Counted from the first letter of the stretch, positions 38,201 through 50,900 are shown. The stretch is DNA of 64,000 bases from Tyto alba (GCF_018691265.1 NW_024881278.1:8081501-8145500); one strand, 5' to 3'. The notes: generated by a model from the sequence alone, not told the origin. Translations and numbers: made by a program.

Positions 38201-40999
38201 ATCCCTCAACTCGCCCTTGCGCTCAGCTGCGGGAAGAGGACTCAGAAGCACGTTGAGCAGCAGCGTTGGTGATGAAACACAGACTGCCTGGATCTTTATT
38301 CGTCTTCCCTGGCTCCTGAGTCACTCCTGCAGCGTGTTTCCTCGCCGCTCCCCGGGTCTGTTTGGTGAATGTCTGTAGGCAGGGGTTCTCTCCCAAAATG
38401 GGTGCTGGGCTCCTTGCTGGAGACTTCTCAGTCAGCTCCGTTTTCTTTCTGAATGCTCTGGCTTTCCTGACCCACAACAAACTGGAGATAAGCTGCGTTG
38501 TAGCCCGGATCCGGAACACGCATCTTCCGACCTCCCCCATCCAGGCTGATCCCTCATAACATGAAATACCCACACTTTTTTTTTTTTTTTCCTTTTTGTA
38601 TAAAGGACATCTTTTCAATGAAAGGTAGGGACTAAGGCAATCCTACCGGCACTCAGACAGCTGAAGGCGCCTGGTAGCGGCGAGTTCATCCAGAAGGTCT
38701 GGCAGAAATACAGTGCTTTAAATTTGGGGTGCAGGCAAGCCCTTTTGAGCACCTTCAGGGAAAAGGTTTGTGACGAGCAGGAATGTGCTCCCTGCATCGT
38801 CTCCTGGGGACCGGCTCCCTCCGTGCTGCCACGCGTGGAACCTTGCACGCTGGAAATCTGTGCCGCCCTGTACAAGACCGTGATGCATGCTGAGCGGTGT
38901 TTTAGGGTGTGAAGTGAACAGGGGGGGCTGAGGAAGGGGTTTCCCCCCAGGTGCGAGGCAGGGGGGGTGTGAAGGTGGCAGCAGGGTGGGGCGCGGGTGC
39001 CCGCTCGCAGGGCATCGCGTGGGTTTGCACGAGGCTGTTCCCAGCGCCGGGGCCCAGCTTCCAGCCTGCTGCCCCGGGGAGAGAACCGAAACGCAGAGGA
39101 CCACGTCCTGCTTGCTAGATGACACGAGCAGAGGCTGTCATGCATGACCCTAAAAACACTTTGTACCTGGCTTAATTAGCATCTGACGAATTCTCGCTGG
39201 TTGCGCCCAGGAACGAGGAGGCTTCAGAGCACTGGAGCAATTGCTGTAGAGTTATCATCCCCGATGCGCTTGGTTGTTGCTTTGTGGAAAGGTGGCTTTT
39301 CCTCTTGCTGGCTGCTCTGGAGAAAGGGGCGGGGGGGGCGCTCTGCAGAGCCCTTTGGCAGGAAGAGTGACACCTTGCCCCTCACTGGGCTTTGCCTTTT
39401 AAGCCTGAGGTTAGAAATGGGGAACTAAGAGCCCTGCCAAAACGGCACTTGCTGGGCAGGTCGGAGCTGTCGGACGGGTCGGGGCCACCAGTTCCCTATC
39501 ACCTTCCCCATCAGTACGCCCTGCCCGTCCCCCCACCCCCCTCCCGGGGACCATCTCTTGGGCAAGACAACTGGGAATCGGCCAGCTCGCCGTCCAGCCA
39601 CTCAGGTGGCCACGGGACCCTCTGGCCACAGAGACCAGCTCCACGCCAAGGCTTTTGCTGGCAGAGGGTGCACCGCTTGGCTGCCGTCGCGTGCCTCGAG
39701 CTTTGCTGCCCACACTCGAGCTGCCTGCAGAGGTGGAAAATGTCTTTTTCTTTTTTTTTTTTTTTTTTGGTCCCTAATTTTTTTCTATACCTCTTTATTA
39801 AAGAAAATCTAATTGGGGCATTTCTCTTGCATCCTTCACCAAGCCTGCTGGGGTTTTTTTGTTTGTTTTTGTTTTCCTTGCTCCCTGCTGCGTTGGTGCT
39901 CAGGCAGCGGGGTGGGCTTAGGGTCGTGCTGGGGGGTGGGTAAATCCCGATGGCCTGGGGTGCAGGGATGCCCCAGGGTGGGAGGCGTGCCGGGCCCAGG
40001 TACCTGGCTGGAGGATGCTCGAGCATCCCATCTCCATGGCAACAGCTCCCTGCCACAGGACCACCCGTGTTACACCCCTGTAGCAGGAGGGGCAGTTTGC
40101 GTATTGGTGTAAACAGCGCAATTTCTCTCTCTGGGGCATGCACGGGCATGATTTTACTGCACTAAATATAGCTCGAATCAGTTTGCTTTGGGACGGTATA
40201 GAGAGGGAGAGAGGGGACCTCTGGGCTGCCCTTCAGCCATCGAAAAAAGGCTTAAAAATAAATTTTCCTTCGGCACATGTTCCTTTTGCTTTTGGCTGGG
40301 CAGTGTTGTGATCCCTTGCTCCAGGGGGGAGGGTGTTGCTGCTGTGGCCGGCTGGCTCGCTGTGTTTTGTGAATGAGGTGGTGGTTACGCCTGGAGCGGT
40401 CTGAACTAAAATCCTTGCGTCGTCGCCGGGGGTGGGGACCTGCCTCTGCAGAGACCCGTGCTGCTCTCCCTGCTGATGATTTTTTTTTTTTAATTATTTT
40501 AAAATTTTTACTTTTCCCTCTCAGCCTTTCCGCACCGTGGCTTTTAAACCCCCCTGACTGCTCCTTTGCCACATTTCAAGCCCTGCCGGCAGCACCACAC
40601 GTGTCCTGTGCCCACGTGCAGGGACTCGCACGTGACATCCCCGTTGAGCCACCTCCAAGGCAGATGTGGCTGGGAGTGGGCGGCTTTGACCCTCGGACTA
40701 TTATAAAGCTTTTAAATGAAGGAAAGCATGAAAGGTCGCGGGGTTTATTTTCATTCTTTGTAAAATGCTTGATTTTGCACCTCTGAAATCTGTGTGGCGC
40801 TGCACAAGGTGTTTGTAGCACAGGGGCTTCGCGCTGGAAATTCAACTCACTGCCTTCTTTTACTTTTTTTTTTTTTTTTTTTTTTTTCCCTTCTCCTCTT
40901 TCGTTTTAGGGTTTCTTGGATAACCAGGCGGGACACCCCCAGATCGTCATTTTGCGCCTCCTGCGTTACATCATCCGCCTCATCTGGAGGATGCAGTGA
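31880..40999 (+). CDS. BCL2L11: BCL2L11 (BIM), BH3-only pro-apoptotic protein, complete
   Basis: BIM binds pro-survival BCL2 proteins and activates BAX/BAK at mitochondria; it is held on microtubules by dynein light chain. Coding exons are 31880-32240, 37255-37367 and 40910-40999. They total 564 bases and 187 residues (human BimEL is 198). The protein opens MAKQPPE and then a Pro/Ala/Gly-rich segment. It keeps SP sites at S58 and S66, a SSSGYFSFD degron-like stretch (81-89), the DYNLL-binding KATQTP (101-106), the BH3 helix around [14 protein letters not shown] (139-152) and a hydrophobic C-terminal anchor. The gene body is about 9 kb, far smaller than the human one. The start is fixed by the exon-2 acceptor at 31870 nine bases upstream and by identity with mammalian MAKQP. 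Confidence 0.96.
32241..37254 (+). other. BCL2L11: BCL2L11 intron 2
   Basis: Five kilobases with long poly(T)/poly(A) runs (32777-32796, 33338-33358, 33573-33600, 34309-34333, 35717-35738), an ATA/ACA microsatellite (34079-34107) and a nearly pure T/G stretch (36160-36270). No alternative BIM exon could be supported by homology. Confidence 0.7.
37255..37367 (+). CDS. BCL2L11: BCL2L11 exon 3 (BH3 domain)
   Basis: Residues 121-158. The segment [18 protein letters not shown] is the BH3 helix, with conserved hydrophobic positions I137, I139, L143, I146 and F150 and the invariant G147-D148 pair. The acceptor is GTGCAG at 37254. The donor is AGG|GTAACT at 37368, which leaves phase 0. Confidence 0.97.
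37368..40909 (+). other. BCL2L11: BCL2L11 intron 3
   Basis: About 3.5 kb. It contains an AAACC-rich run (38050-38095), poly(T) tracts (38578-38590, 39755-39768) and a 23-26 T tract directly before the final acceptor at 40909. No coding feature is seen. Confidence 0.7.
40910..40999 (+). CDS. BCL2L11: BCL2L11 exon 4 (membrane anchor)
   Basis: Thirty codons including TGA at 40997-40999. [20 protein letters not shown] matches the human C-terminal hydrophobic helix that inserts in the mitochondrial outer membrane. Asparagine and tyrosine residues found upstream in the human exon are reduced, making the exon slightly shorter. Confidence 0.95.
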   Translation, partial: GFLDNQAGHPQIVILRLLRYIIRLIWRMQ

Positions 41000-41827
41000 G
41001 CGCCGGGCGCATCCCAAGGCACCGGGACTTGTTTACTCGTTGGGAAAGCCCAGGGAGGACGGACAGACGGACGGACGGACGTGGGGGCGTCCCGCGCCAC
41101 CCGGCTCCCACCCTCCTCTCCCCCAGGACGCGCGGCGGGGGCTGTCGGATGAGGGTGGGCATCCCACCCCGACCTGCTGGGACTCTCCAATGCAGGATTT
41201 TGTCCGAGAGTGGTGTTTACTGCGTTTCTCTCAACTCTATTTTTTTTTTTTTTTTTAAACTTCTTTTCCGAAAGAGTCTCAGCGAATATATTCAACGGCT
41301 ATGGAATAATTTTTATTTTTCTGGGAGGTCATCGTTTCTGGAAACCTGTCGGCTCGTCTGGGATAAACCCTGCGGTGGGGAAGAGGAAAGCCTGAGCCAG
41401 CTGATGGGCAGAGCTGCCTTAGTTTGCCTTGTGGACCTTCACGCAGAGACTCGCGGAGCCCTCCCCTCTCCCTTTGCCTCCTGGGCAGTCGCCCCCCAAA
41501 AAGGATGGTGATGATGGAATAAGGGCAGAGGGAATTAAATCAGCACTTCTTTTACCTGTAAATACCTAATGCTACCCCAAATCCACTTTTATTTGCATTA
41601 TGCAAATAGCCTATTTCCTGCTGACTGATTTTTATTTTTTTTTTTTTTTAAACTCTGAATTTCAAGACTTAGCTGTCAGATTCCCAGGGTCCAAAATATC
41701 ACAACCAACCAACCAACCAAACCCAATCCACCAGGTTGCCTTTTTTTAGAAATTCTTTCTATAAAACGTGTGAAAACGCTTATGTATTGTATAATGTAAT
41801 ATAATGTTGGTGACTGAGTAATTCAGC

Positions 41828-41833
41828 AATAAA
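41828..41833 (+). terminator. BCL2L11: Proximal polyadenylation signal of BCL2L11 (AATAAA)
   Basis: AATAAA lies 829 bases after the stop. It could give a short 3'UTR that excludes most of the microRNA sites listed for the long form. Confidence 0.5.
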
Positions 41834-43542
41834 ACGTTCTTGGAGGCAGGTAGAAACAGTTCCCAGCACACTGCAGCTTTGCACCCGGAGACGACAGCTC
41901 CTGCTGCGTAACTTCAGGAACTGTTTTTAAGTCATGGCTTGTAGCTCGCTTTTGAACCCAGGAGAGCTTTTAAGGCGCTGGATTTTTTTTTTTTTTCCTT
42001 TTTTTTTTTTTTTTTCTTTCCCCCCCGGGATCCTCTCTGTGTTCGGACAGGACAGCCTGGAGCAGGGGGATCAGCGAGCCAGGACCGGCGGCGTGAAGAC
42101 CCGGGGGTGCTTGGTGCACGGGGAAGAGGCGCCGAAGGATGCTGACCTGGTACGGATCCACTCGGGGACATGCCGTGGGGGGACCCGTTCCCCCTGACTG
42201 CCGCATCTCCCCCCAAACTGCCCTCCTTCCCTTGGGAAGACCCGACCAGGCACTCAACACCCCTTCCACCTGGAGAGCCCGCAGCCTCGCTGGAGGAGCC
42301 CTGAGGGCTTGTCGGAAGAAGCAGGTCTGTCGCCTCGGGGAGCCCCACTGTTGTCTCCGGTTCATTTGAGGGGGGAGCGAAGGGGGAGGCTGCTCCGGCC
42401 ACCCCCGTATCTATGCACAAACATACCCCTTTCTGCCTCTGGAGCTGCCCCTTTCCTCTGGCTGGTGCAGGTGGTCCTCAAACCCACTTCCAAACACCGC
42501 GGTTTTATTTCTGGTTTCACCAGCACTGTAAGGATTTTAAAAAAAAAAAAAAAAACAAACCCCCGAGCCCCCGATAGCAGTTTTTCCTGCGATACACATG
42601 CAGGGGGAAGCTGTTGCGTGCCATGGATGATTATTAGTGTTTTTAACGATGGACAAACTGTACAATCTGACCTCTATGCACTGGCTGCCTGTGCCTGTCG
42701 GGTAGGCGAAGAGCTGTGGCGTCGGTGCGGGGCTGCGTGCCTCCGATTGCACTCCTCTGGAGGATTACAGAGTGATTTTTAATCTTTTATTTTAAATTTT
42801 TGTGTTGTTATCTTCCTTTTTTTTTTTTTTTTTTGGACCTGCAAGATGAGCATGGGTTGCAGGAGTTGGCCTCAGCTGCGGGAGCCAGGGATTTTTTTAA
42901 AAAAGGTATTTTGGAAAGGGTGCAGGGGGAACCTTTGCACTGGTAGCGAGTGGTTAAAATACGCGGTGAGCTTGGCCAGGGCAGGTTCCTGCTCCTTGTC
43001 CCCTTGGTTTTGGCTCACTGTAGCTGTGCTGCCCCAGCCAGGCTTGAGCCATCCCTTTTTTCCTGTAGGGTTTATACAGAAAAGCCCAGCAGGGAGGCTG
43101 CCGCTGCACGTTTCCCATGGGAACCCATGTGGAACTGCATGGCTGTTGATAAAATAAAATAAAAAAATATATAAAAAAAAATTTGGCAGCAAAGTGGGGA
43201 AACCAAATGAGCAGGTTTTCCCCAGTTGATTTTCATCCATGGATGAAATGGTGCTTTCGGGTCTCGCAGTTGTACAGCATCCCGGCACCACGCCGCCCAG
43301 AATGTGTCCCTTGGAGTACACCAAAGAAACGCCGAGCACTTTACCCCGTCCTCCCCGCCAGGCCGCCCCAGCCAACGATGGAGACAACAATTATATTCAT
43401 TTTAAGGGAAAAAACCAAAAGGTAGTGGCACAGTCTGCCCGGGACTTCCCCAGAGGAGATGTTCCCGGCCAAAAAGTAGGCATAGGAAAATTAGCCCCCA
43501 AAAACCAGTTTTCATCCCTGTAGAGTTGTGAGGTTTAGCGAC

Positions 43543-43593
43543 CAAAAAAAAAAAAAAAAAAACCAACCAACACACACCCCCCCCCCCCCCCCC
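43543..43593. repeat. Composite A18 / CCAA / C17 tract in the BCL2L11 3'UTR
   Basis: Eighteen A, then CCAACCAACACACA, then seventeen C. A simple-sequence composite likely to vary in length. Confidence 0.85.
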
Positions 43594-44649
43594 AAAGTCT
43601 CCTAATGATGTTTTTAAATAGCGATTGCGCTCATTTTCACCACGTTGGCTGACTGCTCTGGGTCATTTTAAGTGTAACCTGTGGTCTCTGTTCTGCCAAA
43701 AGGATGTGATGAAGAGTTTTCCTTGGTTGCAGGGAAAGCAGATTTATTCCCGGGCAATCTCACATGATGTGTTAATGCTTTTCCTCTTATCCATAACTGT
43801 AAATACCTGACTATTTATTAGGTTAGTGCACCATGTTATTTTCATCATCTGAGCCAAATATCTGTGTGCAATGTATTTCCTTTCCTTTCTCTTATGTAAG
43901 TTTTGTACAGCTTATAAATAAGTAAAAAAAAAAAAAAAAAGAAAAAAAAATCATGTTTTTTTTAAAACTTTTTTAGAATTTAACTTGGTAAATACTGTAG
44001 ATTTCTTTTTTTTTTTTTTTCCTCCCATGTAATTAATGCACTCTACTGTTCCATAATGCTGTAACTTGTAGAAATGTATATTTATTTTCTGCTTATTTAA
44101 GTTCCTGTAAAGATTTTTGTTTCCCCCTTCTCTCCTCCCTGCCCCTGCAGTATGTGATGGATCACTTTCCAAAGCACTGTCCTCTCCTGGCAGTGCAGCC
44201 AACATGGTTTAGATGATGAGACTTAGTATTATTATTTTTTCTCAAAGTGCCTAAGTCCCGCTTCCCAGTAGTGATTTAGGCACATCAAAGACTTCAGCAT
44301 TAGTGAAATTCGGTGGGAATTTGGCTTCTACATCTCCATGATTTTTGCCACCCTCCTTTTAAAGCCACATTTTCCTCCATCTTGGCCACTTTGCCTGGCC
44401 CAGCTGTAACATCAGGTACCGCCCCAGCGCACACGGATGTGCTGATGAATCACTAACTCGTTTCACAGGACCCAGCGTATGTAGCATTTTTACTGCAATT
44501 TCCCTGGCTTACTTGTGTTTTGCACTGATGAATTTTGGACAGGGTAATTGCCACTTTACTTGTGCAATACTGCTGTAAATAATTGCAGATCTTTTTTTTT
44601 TTTTTTTTTAAGATGCAATCTTTTATGTTCTTAATATGAGTTTTATATG

Positions 44650-44655
44650 AATAAA
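44650..44655 (+). terminator. BCL2L11: Distal polyadenylation signal of BCL2L11 (AATAAA)
   Basis: AATAAA in an AT-rich setting is followed by TGTCATGAGTGCTGTTTTCT, a GT/T-rich downstream element. Sequence character changes to GC-richer intergenic DNA right after it. Confidence 0.75.
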
Positions 44656-44675
44656 AACTTTCAACTATTTGTCAT

Positions 44676-47600
44676 GAGTGCTGTTTTCTTTGGGGGCTTG
44701 AGGATGACCCGAGGAAGGGCTGGAGAGGGGGGATATTTGCTGCTTTATTCCCTGTTCTCTCTCTTTATCACCCCCCAGATCCAGGATGCAGGCACACAGG
44801 TACCCGGCGTTGCCCTCTGCTCCGAAGTTCCTGCAATGCTAAAATGCATGTGTTAAACAAAGCTGGTTTGTAAGTTATTGCCTTGAGTATCTCCAAACCC
44901 AAAAGCAGCACCTCTGCTGCCCCAGCTGGGAGTGCTTTGGGTTTTGATTGGATTTTTTTTTTTTCCCCCCCCCCCCCCCAACATTTATGAGGCTCTGCAG
45001 ACATGGGCTGCATCAATGGGCTCAAACTCAACTGCTGGGCACCTTCCTGCACTCTGGGCACTCCTGGTCCCCAGTTGGTTGTCACAGGTATTGAAGAAGT
45101 TAGGGGAAACATGGGGGTTTATTTTATTTATATTATTTTTACTTTATTATTTTGTATTGTTTTTCATTATTAAATTTGAATCAAAATCGCTCATAAAATA
45201 TTACCATCCCACCTTCCTTCCACCTTGGCCCTCCATCCCATTTCTGCACTCCGTTTGCTGGCCCAGTGCCCTGGGGAAGGAGCGGGGGGTGCTTCCAGCC
45301 CTCCGCTTACTCCTCTTGCTTTTATTTCACCACAGATAACAGACGGCGGATAACTGATAGCATCAGCCATGGTTTGGAATGATACTCTGGTGAGATCGCT
45401 CCAACGTGGCTTTTAGCGTAGAAGGAGCGGATGAGAGGTGATGTCAGAGGTCCCCAAATTAAGTGGAGGGGTGGCAGGAACAAATGTGGGGTGGGGCCAG
45501 GCCAGCCCAGTTTCTCCCCTTGGACCAGGGTGTGCGTGCTTCTTTTGGAAGACCCCAATAAGTTGTTTTAAAGGCTAACAATTAAAAGAAGAGGATCAAT
45601 AGGGCTGTCACCAAGGGAGAGCCTTGCCCTCCAAAAGCAGGGCAGCAGGGAGAAGGTGGGACCCGCAGAAACATCCAGTATTTTGTGAGATGATCACACT
45701 TGGGCTGATGCTACTTTTCTTTTTCTTGCCTGGCGTCCTGCTTAATTCCCATTCTGAAGGTCTGTGCCGATGCCGCCGGCACAAACCAAGCCGTTAAGCA
45801 TGGTTGAGGGCTCAGTGCTTGATTTTTTTTTTTTTTTTGCTTTTTCTCAAAGGCAAGGAGCTGCTGGGCCATGCTGGGTGCCGGGTGGGGGGGGGGGTGG
45901 GGGCATGGATATTTTTAGCCACTTTCTTCCGAAATATCAGCTGGGTGGCCGGGGTTTGGGTTGCATGACGCAACACGGTGGGACCATGCGTCAGCTGGAA
46001 AGGCTGAAAGGCAGGAAGAAATTAGGGCAAAAGCAGATTGAGAAGTGTCTGGGAAGCTGCAGTGCTGCTGTGCCGAGCGCTCCCACACCCCGGCACCCAC
46101 CAGCTGAAATGTATTTAAGAACAAACCTAAAAGTCCTACTTGACAAACAAAAACATTCTGGATTTTTTTTTTTTTTTTTGTTCTTGTGTGTGTTTCAAAT
46201 TACAGAAGTTCCTGAAAGGGAAGTTTATTGGTTTCAGGTGCTATTTTGGGGGCTTCTTTAACTCAAAAAAAAAAAAAAAAAAAAGGCTTTATTGCCCAGG
46301 CAAGGCTCTGGCAGCTGCTGGCCCCACTCTGCCCATGGCTCTTTGGTCCCATTGGCATTTGGGAGTCCACCAGCCTGCGCAGGCAAGTTGTTGCACCTCA
46401 TCCTCTCCATTTGTGTTTGCCATGACTCATGTTGGAAAGGAGCTCATTGCCTGCCCAAACCCGGTGACCTTGGCGAGACAACAGGGAAGAGAAACGCTGC
46501 CCTGCCGGTGACGTGCAGCGGCGCAGAGCGCTGGTGGGATCTCGCCTCTGAGCACGCCCTTGGCCAGCGCCAGCTCTAAGCTGGCCACGGCCGAGATCAC
46601 AGGTGGTCATGGCCCAGCTTGGCCATGGCCAGGTTCGGGTTGGCCACGGCCAAGTCCAAGGTGGTCACGGCCCCACATCCACCAAAGACGCATCACCTGG
46701 GTCCTCCCCAAGAGGCAGGCCCTTTCCTTCCATAGTCTTAAATTTTTGCTTTAGTAACTAATTAAAACCACATGCAATTTTTGTTTTAAGGATGACAAAC
46801 TTCCTTTATTCCTTGAAAAGCAACAACAACAAAAAAGATTCGCTCATGGCAAAAGCCATCTGATAGCCTCCCTGCCCCAGAGCCCCACATCCATTGGAGA
46901 GAAGCCCTTCTACGCTTGCCCCCTCCCCAAACACTCATGCCTGCTTTGTGCCCACTCTGTTGAGGCCACATGAGACCTCAGCCCAGTTCCAAACCAACTC
47001 AGGACCCTCCCAACATCCCTTAACCCCTGCTTGCCTCGGGAATGACGAGCAACCAAAGCCAACGATGATCCCTGGTTGGGTGCTAATGTTGCCTGTTGCA
47101 CTCACCAGGGGGGTCTTGGTGGGGGCACACAAGCCAAAGCACCCATCAGATGTGGGCTGAACATCGGGGCTTCGGCACAGCCGAATGGCCAACAGCTGCC
47201 ACACCGTGGCCATCCAGTGCCATGGGAGTGACAGTGCCATGCTGCCAGGCCCTCAGTATATATATATATTTTTTTTTTCTTTTTTTCCAATGACTCGCAT
47301 CTGACCTTTCAAACACCTGTTCAGCCTTAAACAGCTAAAAATACTCACCGAGCTTTGCATTTGATTTTCATATTGCAACAAAGCTCACTATTTCCAGCGG
47401 GTTTTCTCGCGTTTCTGGCAGGTTCTAGGGTGGTCAACCTCTCCTCTGGTCAAGCCCATCATAGATGGAGATGGGAGACAGCTGGCTGCAGGCAGGGTTG
47501 CTCAGGCTGCCCTGGCAAGGGGCCATGGAGGTCCCTAGAAACAATAAGGGGGCATTATAGATGCTGTAAGGGGACTGGGCATATATTTATATGGTGTAAG

Positions 47601-50600
47601 ACAAGCTCAAGGATGGTTAGGGCCAAGGGGACCTTCCCGCTGCCCCCCAGCAAAGGGCTCTGCAAGCTGCCTGCGAGCCCCTACCCACCCTCCACTGCCC
47701 TTCCTGAGCATCTCAAACCTATTCTGGGTCTTTTCTGGGGAGTTTGAAAAAAATTAAGACCTGCAATGCTTACGCTACCCTATAGAAGAGAGACTATGGG
47801 GTTACTCCTCTTGGCGACACCACTGTACCTACAAAGGCCGGTCCCATGGAGCCAAGACGACCTCAGAAGTTACAGCGATGGCTTGCTCAGCGCTGCATGG
47901 CTCCTCAGGGCTGGGTGAGGGCAGGGACCCTCGCGGGGATACGGGGCCTTTTCTTCCCCCGTTTGATGAATTTCTCTTTGCCGGTCTTTTGACAGGCTCA
48001 TACGTTAATTTTCCCGGGAGAGTGCGCAGGGAGCCTTGGCTTCCCAGCCTCATGGGTTGTTAATTAAAACATGCTTCATCTCGGCGCAATTACGGACGTT
48101 GTAGGCTGAGCAAAAAATTTTTTGACAAAGACATAATTATCTTGGATAACAATTAGGGGAAATAAAGTTGGAAGATGGCGCGATAGCCATTCCCTAAGGA
48201 GGGGGTAATGCACATGGCAGCAAACAGCTTCCCCGAGCATCCTCTCCACTACCCATGCCGGCACGCAGCTCCAGCACTAATTGGCTCTAATTGGCATCTC
48301 TGTAATGGCACAGGCTGGGGGATGGCGTGCAAGGAGGGACGCAGAGAGCGTAGGAGCAAGAGCAAAGGGAAAGGGCAATGAGAGTCCCACCTCTGCCTCA
48401 CCGCACCCCAATGTGTCCCCACACCATGGGAAGACTGCACATGGCCCCATGTTAAAAAAAATAGAAAATTTTTTCTGAAATACTTTTTTTTTTTCTTTTT
48501 CTGAAACACATAAATAAACCACCTGAGCATCACAGGAGGAGACATAAGGGTGCTGGGGCCCCCAGACCTCACTGTGTACTGGTGGCACAGCATCCCAGTG
48601 CCCAATCCCTCCCAGGGCCAGCAGAGTCCTCCCATCAGCTGAGGATGGGGGAAGGATGGCCATGAGCTCCTGACATTAACATTCATATTACTTATTGGCA
48701 GAAATGGGTTTAAAAATAGGGTTTTTATGATAAACAAACTAACCTCATACAGGAAGTGAGCTGCAAATACTAAAAACTAGTATGTTGTAAGAGAGCTGGT
48801 AGAACACAGAGCTGCCCCGCAAAACCAAAAAAACAACAACAAAATAAAGAAGTAGTCTTTTTTTTTTTTTCCCTTTTTAAATATTTTCTAGGGGTTTTTT
48901 AATGTTTTCACTACTGGCACGGGGAAAAGGGGAGCACTGAGCGGAGAAAGGGCAAGGTGATCCCGTGCTGCTGGGGGATGAAATAATTTCTTCTCTAATC
49001 TATTTGCCTAAAATAAAGGCAAAGCCCGGCGATGCGCAACCAGTGTCACGATGTGAACCCTGTGTTTTAGTGTGCCTGGACTTCAAAAAGCATTTGCTTC
49101 TGCTGCTGAAAAGGTTAAGCAGTTTTCCTACCGAAACCCCGAGTGTGGGCTGTGAAAGAACATGTTAATGAAGAAAATTTCCCCAGGGCTGCTCTTTTAT
49201 TATCACCAAAGCCATCGAGTTTCAGTTTGAGTTATTTGTATTTATTTATAAAAACAAAGATTAAATAAGTAGAACAAAAACAAAAACCTCATCCTAATTT
49301 CTGAGCTAAGCCTGATTTATTCAAACAAAGAAATTCCCCCTCAGCAGGTAGCTGCAGGCTGTTTTCCCCTTTGCTTTGAGAAAATAAACCTGAGTTGCCC
49401 GCGTGCTTCATGTGAAATGTATTTAAGGTTAAAAAAACCCAGCCAACAACCCAAACTATTCACCTGCCCTCGTTGGCTGCAAAAATGAAAATTTAAAAGT
49501 CACCGGGCTGCGAGGGGGGGCAGTGCAGCCTGCTGGGGCAGGGGCTGCCTGTGCTGGGGGGGTGACCTGCCCGGCAGCAGCCCGGCCATGGGGTTCAGCC
49601 ATGGTTTGGTGAGGGAACATCTGATTTGAGAGAGAGAAAAAAAAAAAAAAAAAAAAAAAGCATTTCTCTTTTCATGTGTTTTCACTTCCATCACAAGAGA
49701 ACTGGTTCAAAAAACACACAAAAAAAAGCCCTTCAGTGGTCTTGTAGCCTTTAACGTGTTGTTTTTCTACATATTTTATGTTGTTGGCTTTTGTTATCAG
49801 GCTCATCTGCAATTTGTGGCCAATTCTGTCATGCTTTAGGCAGACATCTTGTTCCCAAAACTGTTTGCAACCTTTCAGCGAAGGTACAGCCTCGAATACA
49901 GGCAGAGAAAAGCCACAGCGCAACGAGAAAAAGGGCAGTTTTAACCCCAAAATGATCATTTGGCCAAATTTTTGTCCCAAAGGCAGGGATGAGCCCCAAG
50001 GCAGTGACGGGCAGCGCTGAGCCAGCCCCAGCCCACCCCCCTGCTCTGCCTGAGCATCCTCACTTTAATTTGAATTATTTGCATTTCCCCATCCCGGGAA
50101 ACGCCAAACCCATCACGACAAAACCCGCTGGATTTTTCCTGATCCCAAACAGCGTTTTCCGCCATATTTTCCCAGCCAGCAGCATGAAGCCATCCCAGCC
50201 ATCCCAGCCGAGCCCTCTTTTTCTAAGCGCTGCGTGGATTAAATCAGTTGAGCTGCTATTTACCACCGAAAACAAATGCCGCCAACCTAGCACTTATTCG
50301 ATATTAATAGCGAAACCAAAAAAGCAAATTAATACCGCAGGATGAAGGCATTTAAAAAAAAAAAAAAAAAAATAAAATGAAAGTCATCCAAGTGCCAGAC
50401 AGCAAAGCCCGACGGCGGGAGCTGATTTTGGCCACTGCCAGCCCTCGTGGACCAGAGGGGCTTAAATTTGGCATTTTTTGGGGGGTGGCTAAACTGAAAG
50501 GAAAGGCTCGCAGCTGTCCCCCACCCCGGCTCAGTGGGGTTTATGGCCGGGGCAGCGCGATGCTGTCCCGGGCTGCCAGAGAGGGAAGTGATGCGCCGCA

Positions 50601-50900
50601 TCCCCGGCGAACCCCCTAGCTTTGAGTTAACCAATTTTGGGGTTTTTCAAAGAATTAGCACAGCCGGCGGGGGCAGCCCGGCTGGGGGAGGAATGAGACA
50701 TTGTGAAACCCAGCTCCTTTTCCTGAGGCTGCCGCTGCCGTCAGCGCCGGAGCCCGAGCCCTGCCCGAAAAAAAGCTCAAACGGTTTCCCAAAGCGGAGG
50801 CGCCGAAGGGGCACTCACCCCTTGCCGGGAGCTGGCCACAATTTCGGCCTCCCCGGCACGGGGCACGGCTAGCAGCTGCCCCCCCGGGAGGGGCTGCCTT
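44676..50900. other. Gene-poor region downstream of BCL2L11, part 1
   Basis: No coding gene is supported. It holds poly(T)/poly(A) tracts (45823-45839, 46266-46284, 49631-49656, 50353-50370), a G run (45889-45898), a (TA)n plus T tract (47257-47283) and a GGCCACGGCC minisatellite. An AT-rich, non-repetitive stretch around 48055-48190 has the look of a conserved non-coding element. Confidence 0.6.
46582..46674. repeat. Minisatellite, ~21-bp units with TGGCCACGGCC core
   Basis: Five degenerate copies of TGGYCAYGGCC plus a variable spacer of about 8-11 bases. The core is itself nearly palindromic (GGCCATGGCC). Confidence 0.8.

Larger units (their letters stand above)
41000..44675 (+). other. 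BCL2L11: BCL2L11 3'UTR
   Basis: About 3.7 kb of AT-rich sequence with no gene, ending at a strong polyadenylation site. It has seed matches for miR-30 (TGTTTAC at 41030-41036 and 41214-41220), miR-19 (TTTGCAC at 41878-41884, 42935-42941 and 44519-44525), miR-17/20/93 (GCACTTTA at 43336-43343) and miR-25/32/92 (GTGCAAT at 43866-43872, GTGCAATA at 44562-44569). It also has AU-rich TATTTATT motifs near 44086. Mammalian BIM is a known miR-17~92 target. The UTR assignment rests on continuity with the polyadenylation signals. Confidence 0.75.
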
